A stretch of 52,935 nucleotides of DNA from Bacteroidaceae bacterium (lineage in GTDB: Bacteria; Bacteroidota; Bacteroidia; Bacteroidales; Bacteroidaceae): positions 1 through 52,935 of the forward strand of contig JAFUFK010000008.1 of NCBI GenBank assembly GCA_017469925.1, in the 5' to 3' direction. Position numbers and translations under genes: made by a program. This document shows positions 15,929 to 25,163 of the stretch, in pieces; the stretch's first letter is position 1, and every line of letters begins with the position of its first letter. Below the pieces are notes generated by a model. The model searched no databases and was not told the DNA's origin. It saw nothing but the letters and a program-made list of their open reading frames with translations.

Positions 15929-16327
15929 TTATAATTTCTCGAAGGCTTCGCGGATGGCGTCGGCCGTCTGCTGCATCTCCTCCGGGGTGAACTGCTTCTT
16001 CGGGTTGGCGAAGTTCAGGTCGCGCTCGCTCTGCATCGGTACGAGGTGGATGTGGGCATGGGGCACTTCGAGTCCGAGCACGGCCTGGCCCACCTTGATG
16101 CAGGGCAACACCTGCTTGATGGCCTGGGCCACGTGCTTGGCAAAGACCTGCATGGCAGCCAGTTCCTCGTCGGTGAGGTCGAAGATGTAATCTACTTCAC
16201 GCTTCGGGATGACGAGCGTGTGGCCCTTAGCCAGCGGGGCAATGTCGAGGAAGGCATAGAAGCGGTCGTCCTCGGCGCACTTGTAACTGGGAATCTCGCC
16301 CGCTACGATTCGTGAGAAGATGGTCAT
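15929..16327 (-). CDS. HIT family nucleotide-binding hydrolase
   Basis: 132 residues with the histidine triad at residues 90-94 (HAHIHLVPM; H90, H92, H94) and the N-terminal TIFSRIVAGEIPSYKCAEDDRFYAFLDI typical of HINT/HIT proteins. Members hydrolyse nucleoside phosphoramidates or similar adenylated compounds; the exact substrate is not readable from sequence. The first codon overlaps the greA stop codon (ATGA-type overlap at 16324-16327), so translation is coupled to greA, an arrangement I recall as common in Bacteroidales. Confidence 0.94.
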   Translation of the reverse strand: MTIFSRIVAGEIPSYKCAEDDRFYAFLDIAPLAKGHTLVIPKREVDYIFDLTDEELAAMQVFAKHVAQAIKQVLPCIKVGQAVLGLEVPHAHIHLVPMQSERDLNFANPKKQFTPEEMQQTADAIREAFEKL

Positions 16328-16794
16328 AGGTCGAAGGTTATGCTTGTGATTTCCAGTTCCACCAGTCCGGCGGGCACCTTGATGCTGGCCACGTCGCCCA
16401 CGTGCTTGCCCAGCAGGCCTTGCGCAATGGGGGTGCCTACGCTGATCTTGCCTTCGCGCAGGTTGGCCTCGGTCTCGCTGACGATGGTGTACTTCATCGC
16501 CATGCCGTTCTTCCGGTTCTTCAGCCCTACGGTGGCCAGAATCTGCACGCTGCTCGTGTCCATGTTCTTCGTGTCGATAATCTTGGCCTCGAGGATGGTC
16601 TGCTTGAGCAGTGCAATCTTGTTCTCCAACTTTGCCTGATGCTCCTTGGCGGCATCGTATTCGGCATTCTCGCTGAGGTCGCCCTTGTCGCGGGCCTCGG
16701 CGATGGCAGCACTGGCGGCTTGGCGTTCCACGCTCTCCAGGTGCTGCAGTTCGGCTACCAGTTTGTCGTAGCCTTGTTGTGACATGTAAGCCAT
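16324..16794 (-). CDS. greA: Transcription elongation factor GreA
   Basis: 156 residues. The N-terminal coiled coil contains EARDKGDLSENAEYDAAKEHQ (about 33-53), with the acidic tip residues that enter the RNA polymerase secondary channel and stimulate cleavage of backtracked RNA. The C-terminal FKBP-like domain ends SVGTPIAQGLLGKHVGDVASIKVPAGLVELEI. Length and motifs are normal. It is the first gene of a minus-strand unit with HIT and manC, with a -7 box at 16905-16912 about 110 bases upstream. Confidence 0.97.
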   Translation of the reverse strand: MAYMSQQGYDKLVAELQHLESVERQAASAAIAEARDKGDLSENAEYDAAKEHQAKLENKIALLKQTILEAKIIDTKNMDTSSVQILATVGLKNRKNGMAMKYTIVSETEANLREGKISVGTPIAQGLLGKHVGDVASIKVPAGLVELEITSITFDL

Positions 16795-16904
16795 AGTTCT
16801 ATTTGTCTTTTATGTTGTTACCTTAGTTTTTGAGTCGAATAAAAAGCGGAATCCCGACGAATCGCTTCGGCGGAATCCCATTCATCAAAATTATAACCTG
16901 TGGG

Positions 16905-16912
16905 CAAAGTTA
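16905..16912 (-). promoter_or_regulatory. -7 box (TAACTTTG, minus strand) of the greA unit
   Basis: CAAAGTTA on the plus strand reads TAACTTTG toward greA. The 110-base leader holds repeated GCGGAATCCC motifs (about 16849 and 16870) with a small inverted repeat; no known riboswitch was recognised. Confidence 0.6.
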
Positions 16913-16963
16913 GGGAGAAAATCCTAACCCTGCAAACATTTCCGCCGAAATTTGCGTTTTTAA

Positions 16964-18949
16964 CTACTTTTTAACTTTGAAGACGACGAAGTTCTTCCCG
17001 GCGATGGTGACGTTGAGCTGGTTGCCTTCGGCCTGCACCTTGCTCTCGTGCGGTTCGATGGCCCGTGGGTTCTCGACGGTGTTCTCCAGGTCGTACTGGC
17101 TCAGGTCCAGCGTGATGGCCATCGCGTCGGCCAGGGTCTTCAGCCCTTCGAGACGGATGCTTACGGTGCGTGCCTCGTTGAGGGTGTTGGCCACCTTGAC
17201 GATGACCTCGCCCCTGTCCTTATCCCATACGGCCGAGGCCAGTACACCGTCCTCGCCCTTAGCCGGGAAGTCGCTGTTTTGGATAGGCAGTACGTGGGTA
17301 CCCCGGTTCTGGGCGTAGAGGGCCTGCACCCAGTAGCTTGCCGAGGGGGCCACGCGCAGGTTGTCGTACCAAATCATGTCGGGCCGCCACTGCCAGCCAT
17401 CGACGTGGCTGAAGAGGGGAGCATACGTAGCCATGTGGACGACGTCGGCATTGCGCTCCAGCCCCGTCATGAAGGCGGCCTCGTAGATGCTGGCTCCGGC
17501 GTGGTTATACTTCTTGCCGCGGTCGTGGCAGGCATACTCGCCGGCGAAGACCTTCGGCCCGCGGCGGTCGTACTTGTCGTAGCGGTTCCACTCGTTCTTG
17601 AACCATGTGATGGGCCGATAGAAGTGCTCATCGACCAGGTCAGCCCGCTGGCGCTTCATGGCCTCCCAGCCGCGCTCGAACTCGCCACCTTCCGAGTTGG
17701 GGCCCGAGGTGCCGATAATCTTTATTTCAGGGTGAGCCCGGCGCACGGCGTCGGCAACTATCTTGACGCGCTTGAAGTAGAACTCGTCCCACTGCTCGTT
17801 GCCGATGGCCAGAAGCTTCAGGTTGAAGGGGGCGGGGTGCCCCATGTCGGCACGCACCTTGCCCCACTCCGAATCGGCCGGTCCGTTGGCAAACTCGATG
17901 AGGTCGAGGCAGTCGTCGATGTACTCCCTGAGGCCCTCCTCGGTGGCTGGTGCGTGGGCCGACTCGTCGTTCCAGTTCTGGTACTGGCAGGCCATGCCGA
18001 CGTTCAGCACGGGCAGTGGCTCAGCCCCAATCTCCTCGCTCAGGAGGAAGAACTCGTAGAAGCCGAGTCCGTACGACTGGAAGTAGTCGGGATAGTAGCG
18101 GTACGTGAAGGTCGATTCCCAGCGGTTCTTGTTCAGCGGGCGGTTCTCGACGGGGCCCACCGAGTTCTTCCAGTTGTAGCGGTTGTCCAGGGTTACGCCC
18201 TCGACGATGCAACCGCCCGGAAAGCGGAAGACGCCCGGCTTCATGTCGGCCAGGGCCTGAGCAAGGTCGCGGCGCATACCGTTCTCATGCCCCATCCAGG
18301 TATCTACGGGGAAGAGGCTCACGTGCTCCACATCCATCGTGCCACTGCCGCTGCGGCCGTTCTCCTCGCAGAGGAACAGGCGCAGGTGGGCCTTGCTGAC
18401 AGTCTTCCGGCTCCGTAGGACTACGGTGTACTTCTGCCAGTCGCGGCTGGTCACCTTTATGTCTTCCTGGGCAAACTCCTGGTGCTCCTCGCTGGTGTAG
18501 GGCTCTACGAGTTGTACGCGAAGCATTTGGGTCTTGCCGTCGGGCACGCGCGCGTATATACTAAAGCGGTATTCCTTGCCCTGCTCGACGCCTATGCCGA
18601 AGTACCCTTCGTTCTGTAGTCCTGTCCACCAGTCGCCGTGGCCCATGGTGGTGAGGCGGGCGTAGTGTGGGTTGCGGTCGAAGGGACCGTCGTCCAGGAT
18701 GCTTACCTTTCCGAAGGCCTGCCAGCCCATGAGTGGGTCGGGCGTGAACTCGAACGAGCGGTTCTTCACCAGTTCGCCATACAGTCCGCCGTCGGCGGCG
18801 TAGTTGATGTCTTCGAAGAAGATGCCGTACATCGTCGGCTGGACGGGGGCTCCGGGCTTCTGGGTCTGTACGGTCAGCACATTGTCCTGTGCCATGGCGC
18901 CTGAGCCTGCCACGAGGGCGAGGCCGAGCAGTAGATTGCGTAGTTTCAT
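16964..18949 (-). CDS. GH51 alpha-L-arabinofuranosidase, secreted
   Basis: 661 residues with signal peptide (MKLRNLLLGLALVAGSGAMAQ). An N-terminal segment MYGIFFEDINYAADGGLYGELVKNRSFEF is the GH51 hallmark, a carbohydrate-binding jelly-roll follows (about 75-215), then the (beta/alpha)8 barrel. The acid/base is E385 in AIGNEQW and the nucleophile E471 in FAGEYACHD. It removes terminal arabinofuranose from arabinan or arabinoxylan. It has no Por tail, so it is probably periplasmic. It is transcribed alone; a near-consensus box TATCTTTA lies at 18986-18993. It is the one clearly plant-polysaccharide enzyme among otherwise host-glycan genes. Confidence 0.95.
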   Translation of the reverse strand: MKLRNLLLGLALVAGSGAMAQDNVLTVQTQKPGAPVQPTMYGIFFEDINYAADGGLYGELVKNRSFEFTPDPLMGWQAFGKVSILDDGPFDRNPHYARLTTMGHGDWWTGLQNEGYFGIGVEQGKEYRFSIYARVPDGKTQMLRVQLVEPYTSEEHQEFAQEDIKVTSRDWQKYTVVLRSRKTVSKAHLRLFLCEENGRSGSGTMDVEHVSLFPVDTWMGHENGMRRDLAQALADMKPGVFRFPGGCIVEGVTLDNRYNWKNSVGPVENRPLNKNRWESTFTYRYYPDYFQSYGLGFYEFFLLSEEIGAEPLPVLNVGMACQYQNWNDESAHAPATEEGLREYIDDCLDLIEFANGPADSEWGKVRADMGHPAPFNLKLLAIGNEQWDEFYFKRVKIVADAVRRAHPEIKIIGTSGPNSEGGEFERGWEAMKRQRADLVDEHFYRPITWFKNEWNRYDKYDRRGPKVFAGEYACHDRGKKYNHAGASIYEAAFMTGLERNADVVHMATYAPLFSHVDGWQWRPDMIWYDNLRVAPSASYWVQALYAQNRGTHVLPIQNSDFPAKGEDGVLASAVWDKDRGEVIVKVANTLNEARTVSIRLEGLKTLADAMAITLDLSQYDLENTVENPRAIEPHESKVQAEGNQLNVTIAGKNFVVFKVKK

Positions 18950-18985
18950 GTCGGTATGTTTTTGTTTTTAGTTAGTTTCTCGGTG

Positions 18986-18993
18986 TAAAGATA
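18986..18993 (-). promoter_or_regulatory. Near-consensus -7 box (TATCTTTA, minus strand) of the GH51 gene
   Basis: TATCTTTA differs from TAnnTTTG only at the last base and lies 37 bases upstream of the start codon. Confidence 0.45.
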
Positions 18994-19048
18994 GGGATAA
19001 AATGCCACACGACCAAGCGAATGGGCCAAAACTTCGCGAAACCGCCGC

Positions 19049-19425
19049 CCCCGCGCCTAAGTGTTTCCCCGGAATCTCTTAAGTGTTTCCTCGGAATCTC
19101 CTAAGTGTTTTGTGCGAATCACTTAGGCGTTACCGCCCCAACGCCTAATAGTTTGTTGCAAAAGATAGTTATCTTCACGCTGCAAGATAGTTATCTTTCA
19201 ACTGTAGGATAGTTATCTTTCGGTTGTAAGATAGTTATCTTTCACCGAGAAGATAGTTATGTTTCGGTGTTGACGCCTAAGCGATTCGCGGGAAGCACTT
19301 AGGCGTTGGGGGCAAAAGCATTAGGCGTCTTCGCCAAAAGCCTTAGGCGCTCCCGCCCCAATCCTTAGCCACCCGCGCCCCAATCCTCAGTCGCCCGTGC
19401 TCCAATCCTTAGGCGCCCGCGCCCC
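19049..19425. repeat. Degenerate CTTAGGCG/CGCCTAAG repeat field
   Basis: The motif CTTAGGCG or its reverse complement recurs in varied forms: CGCCTAAG 19054, TTAGGCG near 19122, CGCCTAA near 19142 and 19274, TTAGGCG near 19299, 19321, 19343 and 19409, plus partial forms (CTTAAG, CCTCAG, CCTTAGCC). They are spaced about 20-25 bases apart in places and separated by GCCCCAATC or CGGAATCTC spacers. Similar motifs (CCTAGGCG) occur after the Nudix gene at about 30994-31022. No gene is seen in this field. Confidence 0.7.
19163..19262. repeat. Five-copy array of AGATAGTTATCT with exact 22-bp period
   Basis: Copies start at 19163, 19185, 19207, 19229 and 19251, each 22 bases apart. The 12-base core AGATAGTTATCT is conserved (GG for AG in copy 3, GT for CT at the end of copy 5), while the 10-base spacers differ, except that they begin TTC. 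Each core is an imperfect palindrome (AGATA..TATCT). The spacing places every copy on nearly the same helix face. The array is between the divergent GH51 and glmM genes and looks like an operator array. Confidence 0.9.
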
Positions 19426-19480
19426 GAGGCCCCCTGGCGGGGTGCGGGACGCAAATTTCTGTAAGATTTCTCGCCTCGGG

Positions 19481-19512
19481 CTTGCTCCGTTCGCGCCTTT
19501 TTGCTATATTTG
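19481..19512 (+). promoter_or_regulatory. Promoter of the glmM-nagA-S9 operon
   Basis: CTTG at 19481-19484 and TATATTTG at 19505-19512 are 20 bases apart; the glmM start codon follows 43 bases after the -7 box. Confidence 0.7.
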
Positions 19513-19555
19513 CGCTATCAATGCGCGGATACTCTAACTAATACATAGACAGACT

Positions 19556-20953
19556 ATGGCACTAATCAAATCCATCTCAGGCATCAGGGGCACCATCGGC
19601 GGCCACACGGGCGACACGCTGAACCCCCTGGACATCGTGAAGTTCACTTCGGCGTACGCTACGCTGATTCGTAAGACCACCAAGGTCGGAAGCAACAAGA
19701 TTGTCGTCGGACGCGACGCACGCATCTCGGGCGAGATGGTCAGGAACGTCGTCTGCGGCACCCTTATGGGCATGGGCTTCGACGTAGTAGATATCGGCCT
19801 GGCCACTACGCCTACGACCGAAATTGCCGTGACGATGGAGGGGGCCTGCGGCGGCATCATCCTGACTGCCAGCCATAACCCCCGCATGTGGAATGCCCTG
19901 AAACTGCTGAACGAGAAAGGGGAGTTCCTGAACAAGCAGGAGGGAGAAGAGGTGCTGCGCATAGCCGAGGCCGAGGACTTCGTCTATGCCGACGTCGATC
20001 ATCTCGGCCACTATCGCCGGGACGACTCGTACGACCAGAAGCACATCGACCTGGTGAAGGGCCTCGAACTCGTAGATGTGGAGGCCATCCGAAAGGCTAA
20101 TTTCCGCGTGGCCCTGGACACGGTGAACTCGGTGGGCGGCGTCATCCTGCCCAAACTCCTTGCCCAGTTGGGCGTGGAGACCGTGACGACATTGTACGGC
20201 GAGCCTACGGGCGACTTCCAACACAACCCGGAGCCGCTGGAGAAGAACCTGGCCGACATCAAGGCACTCATGCAGAAGGGCGAGCACGACATTGCCTTCG
20301 TGGTTGACCCCGATGTCGATCGTCTGGCCCTCTTCTGCGAGGACGGCACGATGTACGGCGAGGAATACACCCTCGTGACCGTGGCCGACTACATCCTCCA
20401 GCATACGCCCGGCAACACCGTCTCTAACCTCTCCTCGACCCGCGCCCTGCGCGACGTCACCCGCAAGTACGGCCAAGAGTACAACGCCGCCGCAGTGGGC
20501 GAGGTGAACGTCGTGACGAAGATGAAGGAGACCCATGCCGTCATCGGCGGCGAGGGCAATGGCGGAGTCATCTATCCCGCGGCCCACTACGGTCGCGACG
20601 CCTTGGTTGGCATCGCCCTTATCCTGACCTACCTGGCCAAGCGCGGGCTGAAGACAAGTGAACTCCGGGCCACCTACCCCCCGTACCAGATAGCCAAGAA
20701 CCGCATCGACCTGACGCCGGAGACCGACGTCGATGCCATCCTGCGGAAGGTGAAGGAACTCTACCGCAACGAGGAGGTGAACGACATCGACGGCGTCAAG
20801 ATAGACTTCCCCGACAAGTGGGTGCACCTCCGCAAGTCGAACACGGAGCCCATCATCCGTGTCTATAGCGAGGCAGCCACCATGGCCGAGGCCGACGAGA
20901 TAGGCAAGAAGGTGATGGACGTGGTGTACCAGATGACTGGTGCGGAGGCGTGA
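19556..20953 (+). CDS. glmM: Phosphoglucosamine mutase-type phosphohexomutase
   Basis: 465 residues with all four alpha-D-phosphohexomutase signatures: the phosphoserine loop TASHNP (S106), the Mg-binding DPDVDR (D251, D253, D255), the sugar-binding GEGNGG, and the phosphate-binding RKSNTEPIIRVYSEA near the C-terminus. It interconverts glucosamine-6-P and glucosamine-1-P, or mannose/glucose phosphates; substrate choice within this family is hard to read from sequence. The company of nagA favours the amino-sugar role, while ManC in the window would need a phosphomannomutase. First gene of a three-gene operon (36 bases to nagA). The start is supported by the promoter and the family-like MALIKSISGIRG opening. 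Confidence 0.9.
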   Translation: MALIKSISGIRGTIGGHTGDTLNPLDIVKFTSAYATLIRKTTKVGSNKIVVGRDARISGEMVRNVVCGTLMGMGFDVVDIGLATTPTTEIAVTMEGACGGIILTASHNPRMWNALKLLNEKGEFLNKQEGEEVLRIAEAEDFVYADVDHLGHYRRDDSYDQKHIDLVKGLELVDVEAIRKANFRVALDTVNSVGGVILPKLLAQLGVETVTTLYGEPTGDFQHNPEPLEKNLADIKALMQKGEHDIAFVVDPDVDRLALFCEDGTMYGEEYTLVTVADYILQHTPGNTVSNLSSTRALRDVTRKYGQEYNAAAVGEVNVVTKMKETHAVIGGEGNGGVIYPAAHYGRDALVGIALILTYLAKRGLKTSELRATYPPYQIAKNRIDLTPETDVDAILRKVKELYRNEEVNDIDGVKIDFPDKWVHLRKSNTEPIIRVYSEAATMAEADEIGKKVMDVVYQMTGAEA

Positions 20954-20989
20954 TGACGTAATAACGGAACAACGTAATAACGAAAGACT

Positions 20990-22153
20990 ATGCTTACCCA
21001 GATTATCAACGGCCGCATCCTTACGCCCCAAGGCTGGCTCAAGGACGGCAGCATCATCATCCGAGACAACAAGATACTGGAGGTCACGAACTGCGACCTC
21101 GCCATCATCGGTGCCAACATCATCGACGCCAAGGGCATGTACGTAGTGCCCGGCGGTATTGAGATGCACGTACACGGCGGTGGCGGCCGCGACTTCCAGG
21201 AGGGTACCGAAGAGGCCTTCCGCACGGCCATCGAGGCTCATGCCAAGCACGGCACGACGAGCATCTTCCCGACGCTCTCGAGTTCTACCGTGCCCATGAT
21301 TGAGCAGGCGGTGGAGACCTGTAGCAAAATGATGGCCGAGCCCGACTCCCCCATCCTGGGCCTGCACCTCGAAGGGCACTACCTCAACCCCCTGAAGGCC
21401 GGTGCACAGATACCCGAGTGGCTGAAGGACCCCGACCCCAACGAGTACATCCCCATCGTCGAGAACAGTCCCTGCCTGAAGCGTTGGGACGCCGCCCCCG
21501 AACTGCCGGGTGCCATGCAGTTCGGTAAGTTCTGTGCCGAGAAGGGCATCCTGCCCAGCATCGCCCACACCCATGCCGAGTACAGCGACGTGAAGACGGC
21601 CTTCGAGGCAGGCTTTACCCACGTGACCCACTTCTACAATGCCATGCCTGGTTTCCACAACAAGCAGGGCTACAAGTACGAGGGCACGGTGGAGAGCGTC
21701 TATCTGATCGACGACATGACCATCGAGTGTGTGGCCGACGGCATCCACGTGCCGCCCACCATCCTGCGCATGGCCTATAAGATTAAGGGCGTAGAGCGCA
21801 TGGCCCTCATCACCGACGCCCTGGCCGTGGCTGCTGCACCCGCCGACGCCGTCGCCTTCGACCCCCGCGTCATCGTAGAGGACGGCGTGGCCAAACTGAA
21901 CGACCGTTCGGCCCTGGCCGGCTCCATCGCCACCACCGACCGCCTTATCCGCACGGCCGTCAACCTGGCCGAGATACCCCTGGAGGATGCCGTGCGCATG
22001 GTCACCGAGACCCCGTCGCTCATCATGAAGGTCAACGACCGCAAGGGCACGCTCCAGCGTGGTAAGGACGCCGACATCATGATTCTGGACGAGAAACTCG
22101 ACATCCGCTGCATCTGGCAGATGGGTCGGATTATTGAGAACACCCTGTTCTGA
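20990..22153 (+). CDS. nagA: N-acetylglucosamine-6-phosphate deacetylase
   Basis: 387 residues of the amidohydrolase superfamily. Metal ligands are in EMHVHGGGGRD (H60, H62), with GLHLEGHYLNP (the conserved Glu), SIAHTHAEYS and THVTHFYNAM providing further histidines, and the catalytic Asp in ALITDALA. It removes the acetyl group from GlcNAc-6-P to give glucosamine-6-P and acetate in the cytoplasm. The product is the substrate of NagB (encoded at 24348-25139) and of GlmM (the preceding gene). Length is normal. The S9 peptidase gene follows 5 bases after its stop. Confidence 0.96.
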   Translation: MLTQIINGRILTPQGWLKDGSIIIRDNKILEVTNCDLAIIGANIIDAKGMYVVPGGIEMHVHGGGGRDFQEGTEEAFRTAIEAHAKHGTTSIFPTLSSSTVPMIEQAVETCSKMMAEPDSPILGLHLEGHYLNPLKAGAQIPEWLKDPDPNEYIPIVENSPCLKRWDAAPELPGAMQFGKFCAEKGILPSIAHTHAEYSDVKTAFEAGFTHVTHFYNAMPGFHNKQGYKYEGTVESVYLIDDMTIECVADGIHVPPTILRMAYKIKGVERMALITDALAVAAAPADAVAFDPRVIVEDGVAKLNDRSALAGSIATTDRLIRTAVNLAEIPLEDAVRMVTETPSLIMKVNDRKGTLQRGKDADIMILDEKLDIRCIWQMGRIIENTLF

Positions 22154-22158
22154 CACTT

Positions 22159-24273
22159 ATGACTAAGAAGACCGTATGCCTGTGGATGGCCCTGCTGGGG
22201 CTGTCCACCTTGGCCTTTGCACAAGGCACGGCCGACGACTACCGGCGCGCCTATGCCGTGCGGGGCAAGTATTCCTCGAAGATGAAGTATGGCGACGTGC
22301 AGGCCCACGCCATGCGCGGCGAGCACAAGTTCTGGTACTCCTGTACGGGCGACTCGGGACAAGTCTTTAAGGAGGTCGATGCCGACCAGAATACCGTGAC
22401 CGTGCTCCCCGGCAATCCCCAGCCGCCCAGGCAGCGCCATTGGGGCGGCGGCCCGCAGCGCCACTGGATGGAAGTGCCCGACGAGAAGGACGGAACGCGG
22501 CGTTCGCCCGACGGCCAGACGACTATCTTCCACCGCGACAACGACCTGTGGGCAAGTACCCCCAATGATACGCTCGGCCACCAGTTGACCCACGACGGCG
22601 ACTCTGCCTACTACTACTCGGCCTGGGGCTCCTTCTCGCCCGACGGCCGCTACTATGCCACGGTCAAGATAAAGCCGGCCCCGAAGCGCTACGTCTATTA
22701 TGTGGAGTCGTCGCCTCGCGGGCAGTTGCATCCCATCCTCCACAAGCAGGAGTATGCCAAGCCGGGCGATTCGCTCAACTATCGCGTGCCCGTCATTGTC
22801 GAGGTGGCCACGGGGCGCGTCGTAGAGCCTCGGACCGACCTCTTCCGCCACCAATACCACGTCTCGGCTCCCGTATGGGACAAGGACGGGCGGACCGTGA
22901 CCTTCGAGTTCAACGAACGGGGGCACAAGACCTTCCGCGTGCTGGAACTATCGGCCGAGACGGGGCTCGTGCGCACCCTCATCGAGGAGACCAACGACAA
23001 GTACGTCAACTACGGGCGCCAGCAGCGCATCGACCTGGAGGACGGCAAGCACATCCTCTGGACCAGTGAGCGCGACGGTCGTAACCACATCTACCTGTAC
23101 GACCGCCAGCGGGGCCGACTGGTACGCCAGGTGACCAAAGGGGAGTTCTACGTCCGCGACATTCAGCATATCGATGAGAAGCAGGGCGTCATCTACTTCT
23201 CGGCCAACGGTCGCAGTGGCCTGCGCGAGAGCGACCGCCGCAAGACGGTGGAGGACCCCTACCTGATTCACTACTACCGCATCGGGCTCGACGGCAAGCA
23301 CCTGACCTGCCTCACCCCCGAAGAGGGCAACCACAGCGTGACTTATACCCACGACATGGCCTACCTCATCGATACCTATTCGACCATTACCACGCCGCCC
23401 GTCACCGTGCTCCGCTCGGGAAAGGACGGGCAGATACTGCGCACACTTGAGACGGCCGACATCAGCGACCTGAAGCGCGAGGGATGGAAGGCCCCGGAGG
23501 TGTTCGTGGCCAAAGGTCGTGACGGCGAGACCGACATCTGGGGCATCATCTGCCGCCCCTCGAACTTCGACCCGTCGCGCAGTTATCCCGTCGTCGAGTA
23601 CATCTACTCCGGACCGGGCGACCAGTATGTGCCCAAGTCGTTCCGCCCCTGGATTTGGGGCATGGCCGAACTGGCCGAACTGGGCTTCATCGTGGTGCAG
23701 ATGGATGGCATGAGTACGTCGTTCCGCACCCGCCAGTTTGAGGAGGTGTGCTACAAGAACCTGCGCGACTCGGGCTTCCCCGACCGCATGGCCTGGATTC
23801 GGGCTGCCGCCCAGCAGTATCCCTATATGGACATCGACCGCGTAGGCATCTACGGATGCTCGGCCGGCGGGCAGGAGGCCTTGGCTGCCCTGCTCTTCCA
23901 CGGCGACTTCTACAAGGCGGGTTATGCCGCCTGTGGGTGCCACGACAACCGCATGGACAAGATTTGGTGGAACGAGCAGTGGATGGGCTATCCCGTCGAT
24001 GAGAGTTACGTGGCTTCGTCGAACGTCGAGAATGCCCACTTGCTGGAGCGTCCGCTGATGCTCGTCGTCGGTGAACTGGATGACAACGTTGACCCCGCCT
24101 CGACCATGCAGGTGGTGGCCGCCCTGGAGCGGGCCGGCAAGGACTTCGACCTCGTGGTCATCCCCGGTGCCCACCACACGATGGGCGAGGACTTCGGCGA
24201 CCATAAGCGCTACGACTTCTTTGTCCGTCACCTGCTTGGCCTCACGCCGCCCAAGTGGAGCGAACTGAAGTAG
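22159..24273 (+). CDS. Prolyl oligopeptidase family (S9, DPP IV-like) serine peptidase, exported
   Basis: 704 residues with a signal peptide ([22 protein letters not shown]), an N-terminal beta-propeller (about 90-440) and a C-terminal alpha/beta hydrolase. The catalytic serine is S568 in YGCSAGG, the aspartate is in GELDDNVD (D641 or D642) and the histidine in GAHHTMG (H672 or H673). Family members cut dipeptides after proline or alanine from peptide N-termini in the periplasm. It is the third gene of the glmM-nagA operon, linking peptide and amino-sugar release from glycoproteins. The GxSxGG form GCSAGG differs from the usual GWSYGG, so the substrate range may differ from true DPP IV. Confidence 0.9.
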   Translation: MTKKTVCLWMALLGLSTLAFAQGTADDYRRAYAVRGKYSSKMKYGDVQAHAMRGEHKFWYSCTGDSGQVFKEVDADQNTVTVLPGNPQPPRQRHWGGGPQRHWMEVPDEKDGTRRSPDGQTTIFHRDNDLWASTPNDTLGHQLTHDGDSAYYYSAWGSFSPDGRYYATVKIKPAPKRYVYYVESSPRGQLHPILHKQEYAKPGDSLNYRVPVIVEVATGRVVEPRTDLFRHQYHVSAPVWDKDGRTVTFEFNERGHKTFRVLELSAETGLVRTLIEETNDKYVNYGRQQRIDLEDGKHILWTSERDGRNHIYLYDRQRGRLVRQVTKGEFYVRDIQHIDEKQGVIYFSANGRSGLRESDRRKTVEDPYLIHYYRIGLDGKHLTCLTPEEGNHSVTYTHDMAYLIDTYSTITTPPVTVLRSGKDGQILRTLETADISDLKREGWKAPEVFVAKGRDGETDIWGIICRPSNFDPSRSYPVVEYIYSGPGDQYVPKSFRPWIWGMAELAELGFIVVQMDGMSTSFRTRQFEEVCYKNLRDSGFPDRMAWIRAAAQQYPYMDIDRVGIYGCSAGGQEALAALLFHGDFYKAGYAACGCHDNRMDKIWWNEQWMGYPVDESYVASSNVENAHLLERPLMLVVGELDDNVDPASTMQVVAALERAGKDFDLVVIPGAHHTMGEDFGDHKRYDFFVRHLLGLTPPKWSELK

Positions 24274-24288
24274 CGGACAGGAAAAAGG

Positions 24289-24328
24289 GAGACCGGCCCT
24301 TGCTCATGCTGGAGCAGGGGCCGGTCTC
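24289..24328. terminator. Strong bidirectional terminator between S9 peptidase and nagB
   Basis: GAGACCGGCCCTTGCTC (24289-24305), loop ATGCTG, GAGCAGGGGCCGGTCTC (24312-24328): a 17-bp stem with one imperfect pair. TTTGTTT follows on the plus strand and TTTTTC on the minus strand, and the genes converge here. Confidence 0.92.
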
Positions 24329-24347
24329 TTTGTTTCCGTAGGCGCGC

Positions 24348-25139
24348 TTAGAGGTTGTCGCGCTCGATGTCCTTGAAGTACTTGTAGGTGCCGTGCTTCA
24401 GTTCGTCGGTGGCAGCCTCGTCGCAGACGATGATGGCATGGGGGTGCTGCTGGAGGGCACTGATGGTCCACTCGTGCGAGACGGCGCACTCGATGGCGTG
24501 GTGCAGGGCACGAGCCTTGCCATGGCCATTGGCTACGATGAGCACTTCCTTGGCATCCATCACGGTGCCGACGCCGACGGTCAGGGCCGTCTTGGGCACC
24601 TTGTTCACATCGTTGTCGAAGAAACGGCTGTTGGCGATGATGGTGTCGGTGGTAAGGCTCTTCACGCGGGTGCGGCTTGTGAGCGAGCTGAAGGGCTCGT
24701 TGAAGGCGATGTGTCCGTCGGGACCAATGCCGCCCATGAAGAGGTCGATGCCGCCGGCCTCACGGATGGCCTGCTCGTAGGCGGCACATTCTGCCTGAAG
24801 GTCGGGGGCGTTGCCGTTGAGGATGTGTACGTTCTCCTTCTTGATGTCGATGTGGGAGAAGAAGTTGTTCCACATGAAGCTGTGGTAACTTTCGGGGTGC
24901 TCCTCAGGCAAACCGACGTATTCGTCCATGTTGAAGGTAACGACATGCTGGAAACTGACCTTACCGGCCTTGTTCAGTTCGATGAGGTGCTTGTAGAGTC
25001 CCAGGGGCGAAGAACCGGTGGGGCAACCCAGCTTGAAGGGTTTCTCGGCAGTGGGCTTGGCCTCGTTGATGCGTGCGGCCACGTACTCGGCGGCCCAGCG
25101 CGACAGATTCGCGTAATCAGGTTCGATAATTACTCTCAT
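24348..25139 (-). CDS. nagB: Glucosamine-6-phosphate deaminase
   Basis: 263 residues. Signatures: [16 protein letters not shown] (phosphate loop), FNMDEYVGL (catalytic Asp), [14 protein letters not shown] (active-site His and Asp) and the C-terminal [17 protein letters not shown]. It converts glucosamine-6-P to fructose-6-P and ammonia, the step that commits amino sugar to glycolysis. It is the last gene of a minus-strand unit behind the PD40 lipoprotein (24-base gap) and DUF6057-like genes, while nagA lies in the convergent operon across a shared terminator. Confidence 0.97.
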   Translation of the reverse strand: MRVIIEPDYANLSRWAAEYVAARINEAKPTAEKPFKLGCPTGSSPLGLYKHLIELNKAGKVSFQHVVTFNMDEYVGLPEEHPESYHSFMWNNFFSHIDIKKENVHILNGNAPDLQAECAAYEQAIREAGGIDLFMGGIGPDGHIAFNEPFSSLTSRTRVKSLTTDTIIANSRFFDNDVNKVPKTALTVGVGTVMDAKEVLIVANGHGKARALHHAIECAVSHEWTISALQQHPHAIIVCDEAATDELKHGTYKYFKDIERDNL

Positions 25140-25163
25140 AGATATAAAAGTTTAAGGGTTTAA

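Noticed and set aside
16795-16963. Riboswitch or leader peptide upstream of greA
   Set aside because: Only short repeated GCGGAATCCC motifs were found; no known aptamer pattern or credible small ORF.
19163-19262. Possible CRISPR array
   Set aside because: The repeat core is 12 bp with 10-bp spacers, far below CRISPR size, and no cas genes are nearby.
19577-22156. 859-codon minus-strand frame across glmM and nagA
   Set aside because: It spans two well-supported plus-strand genes and has no recognisable domain; codon bias explains it.
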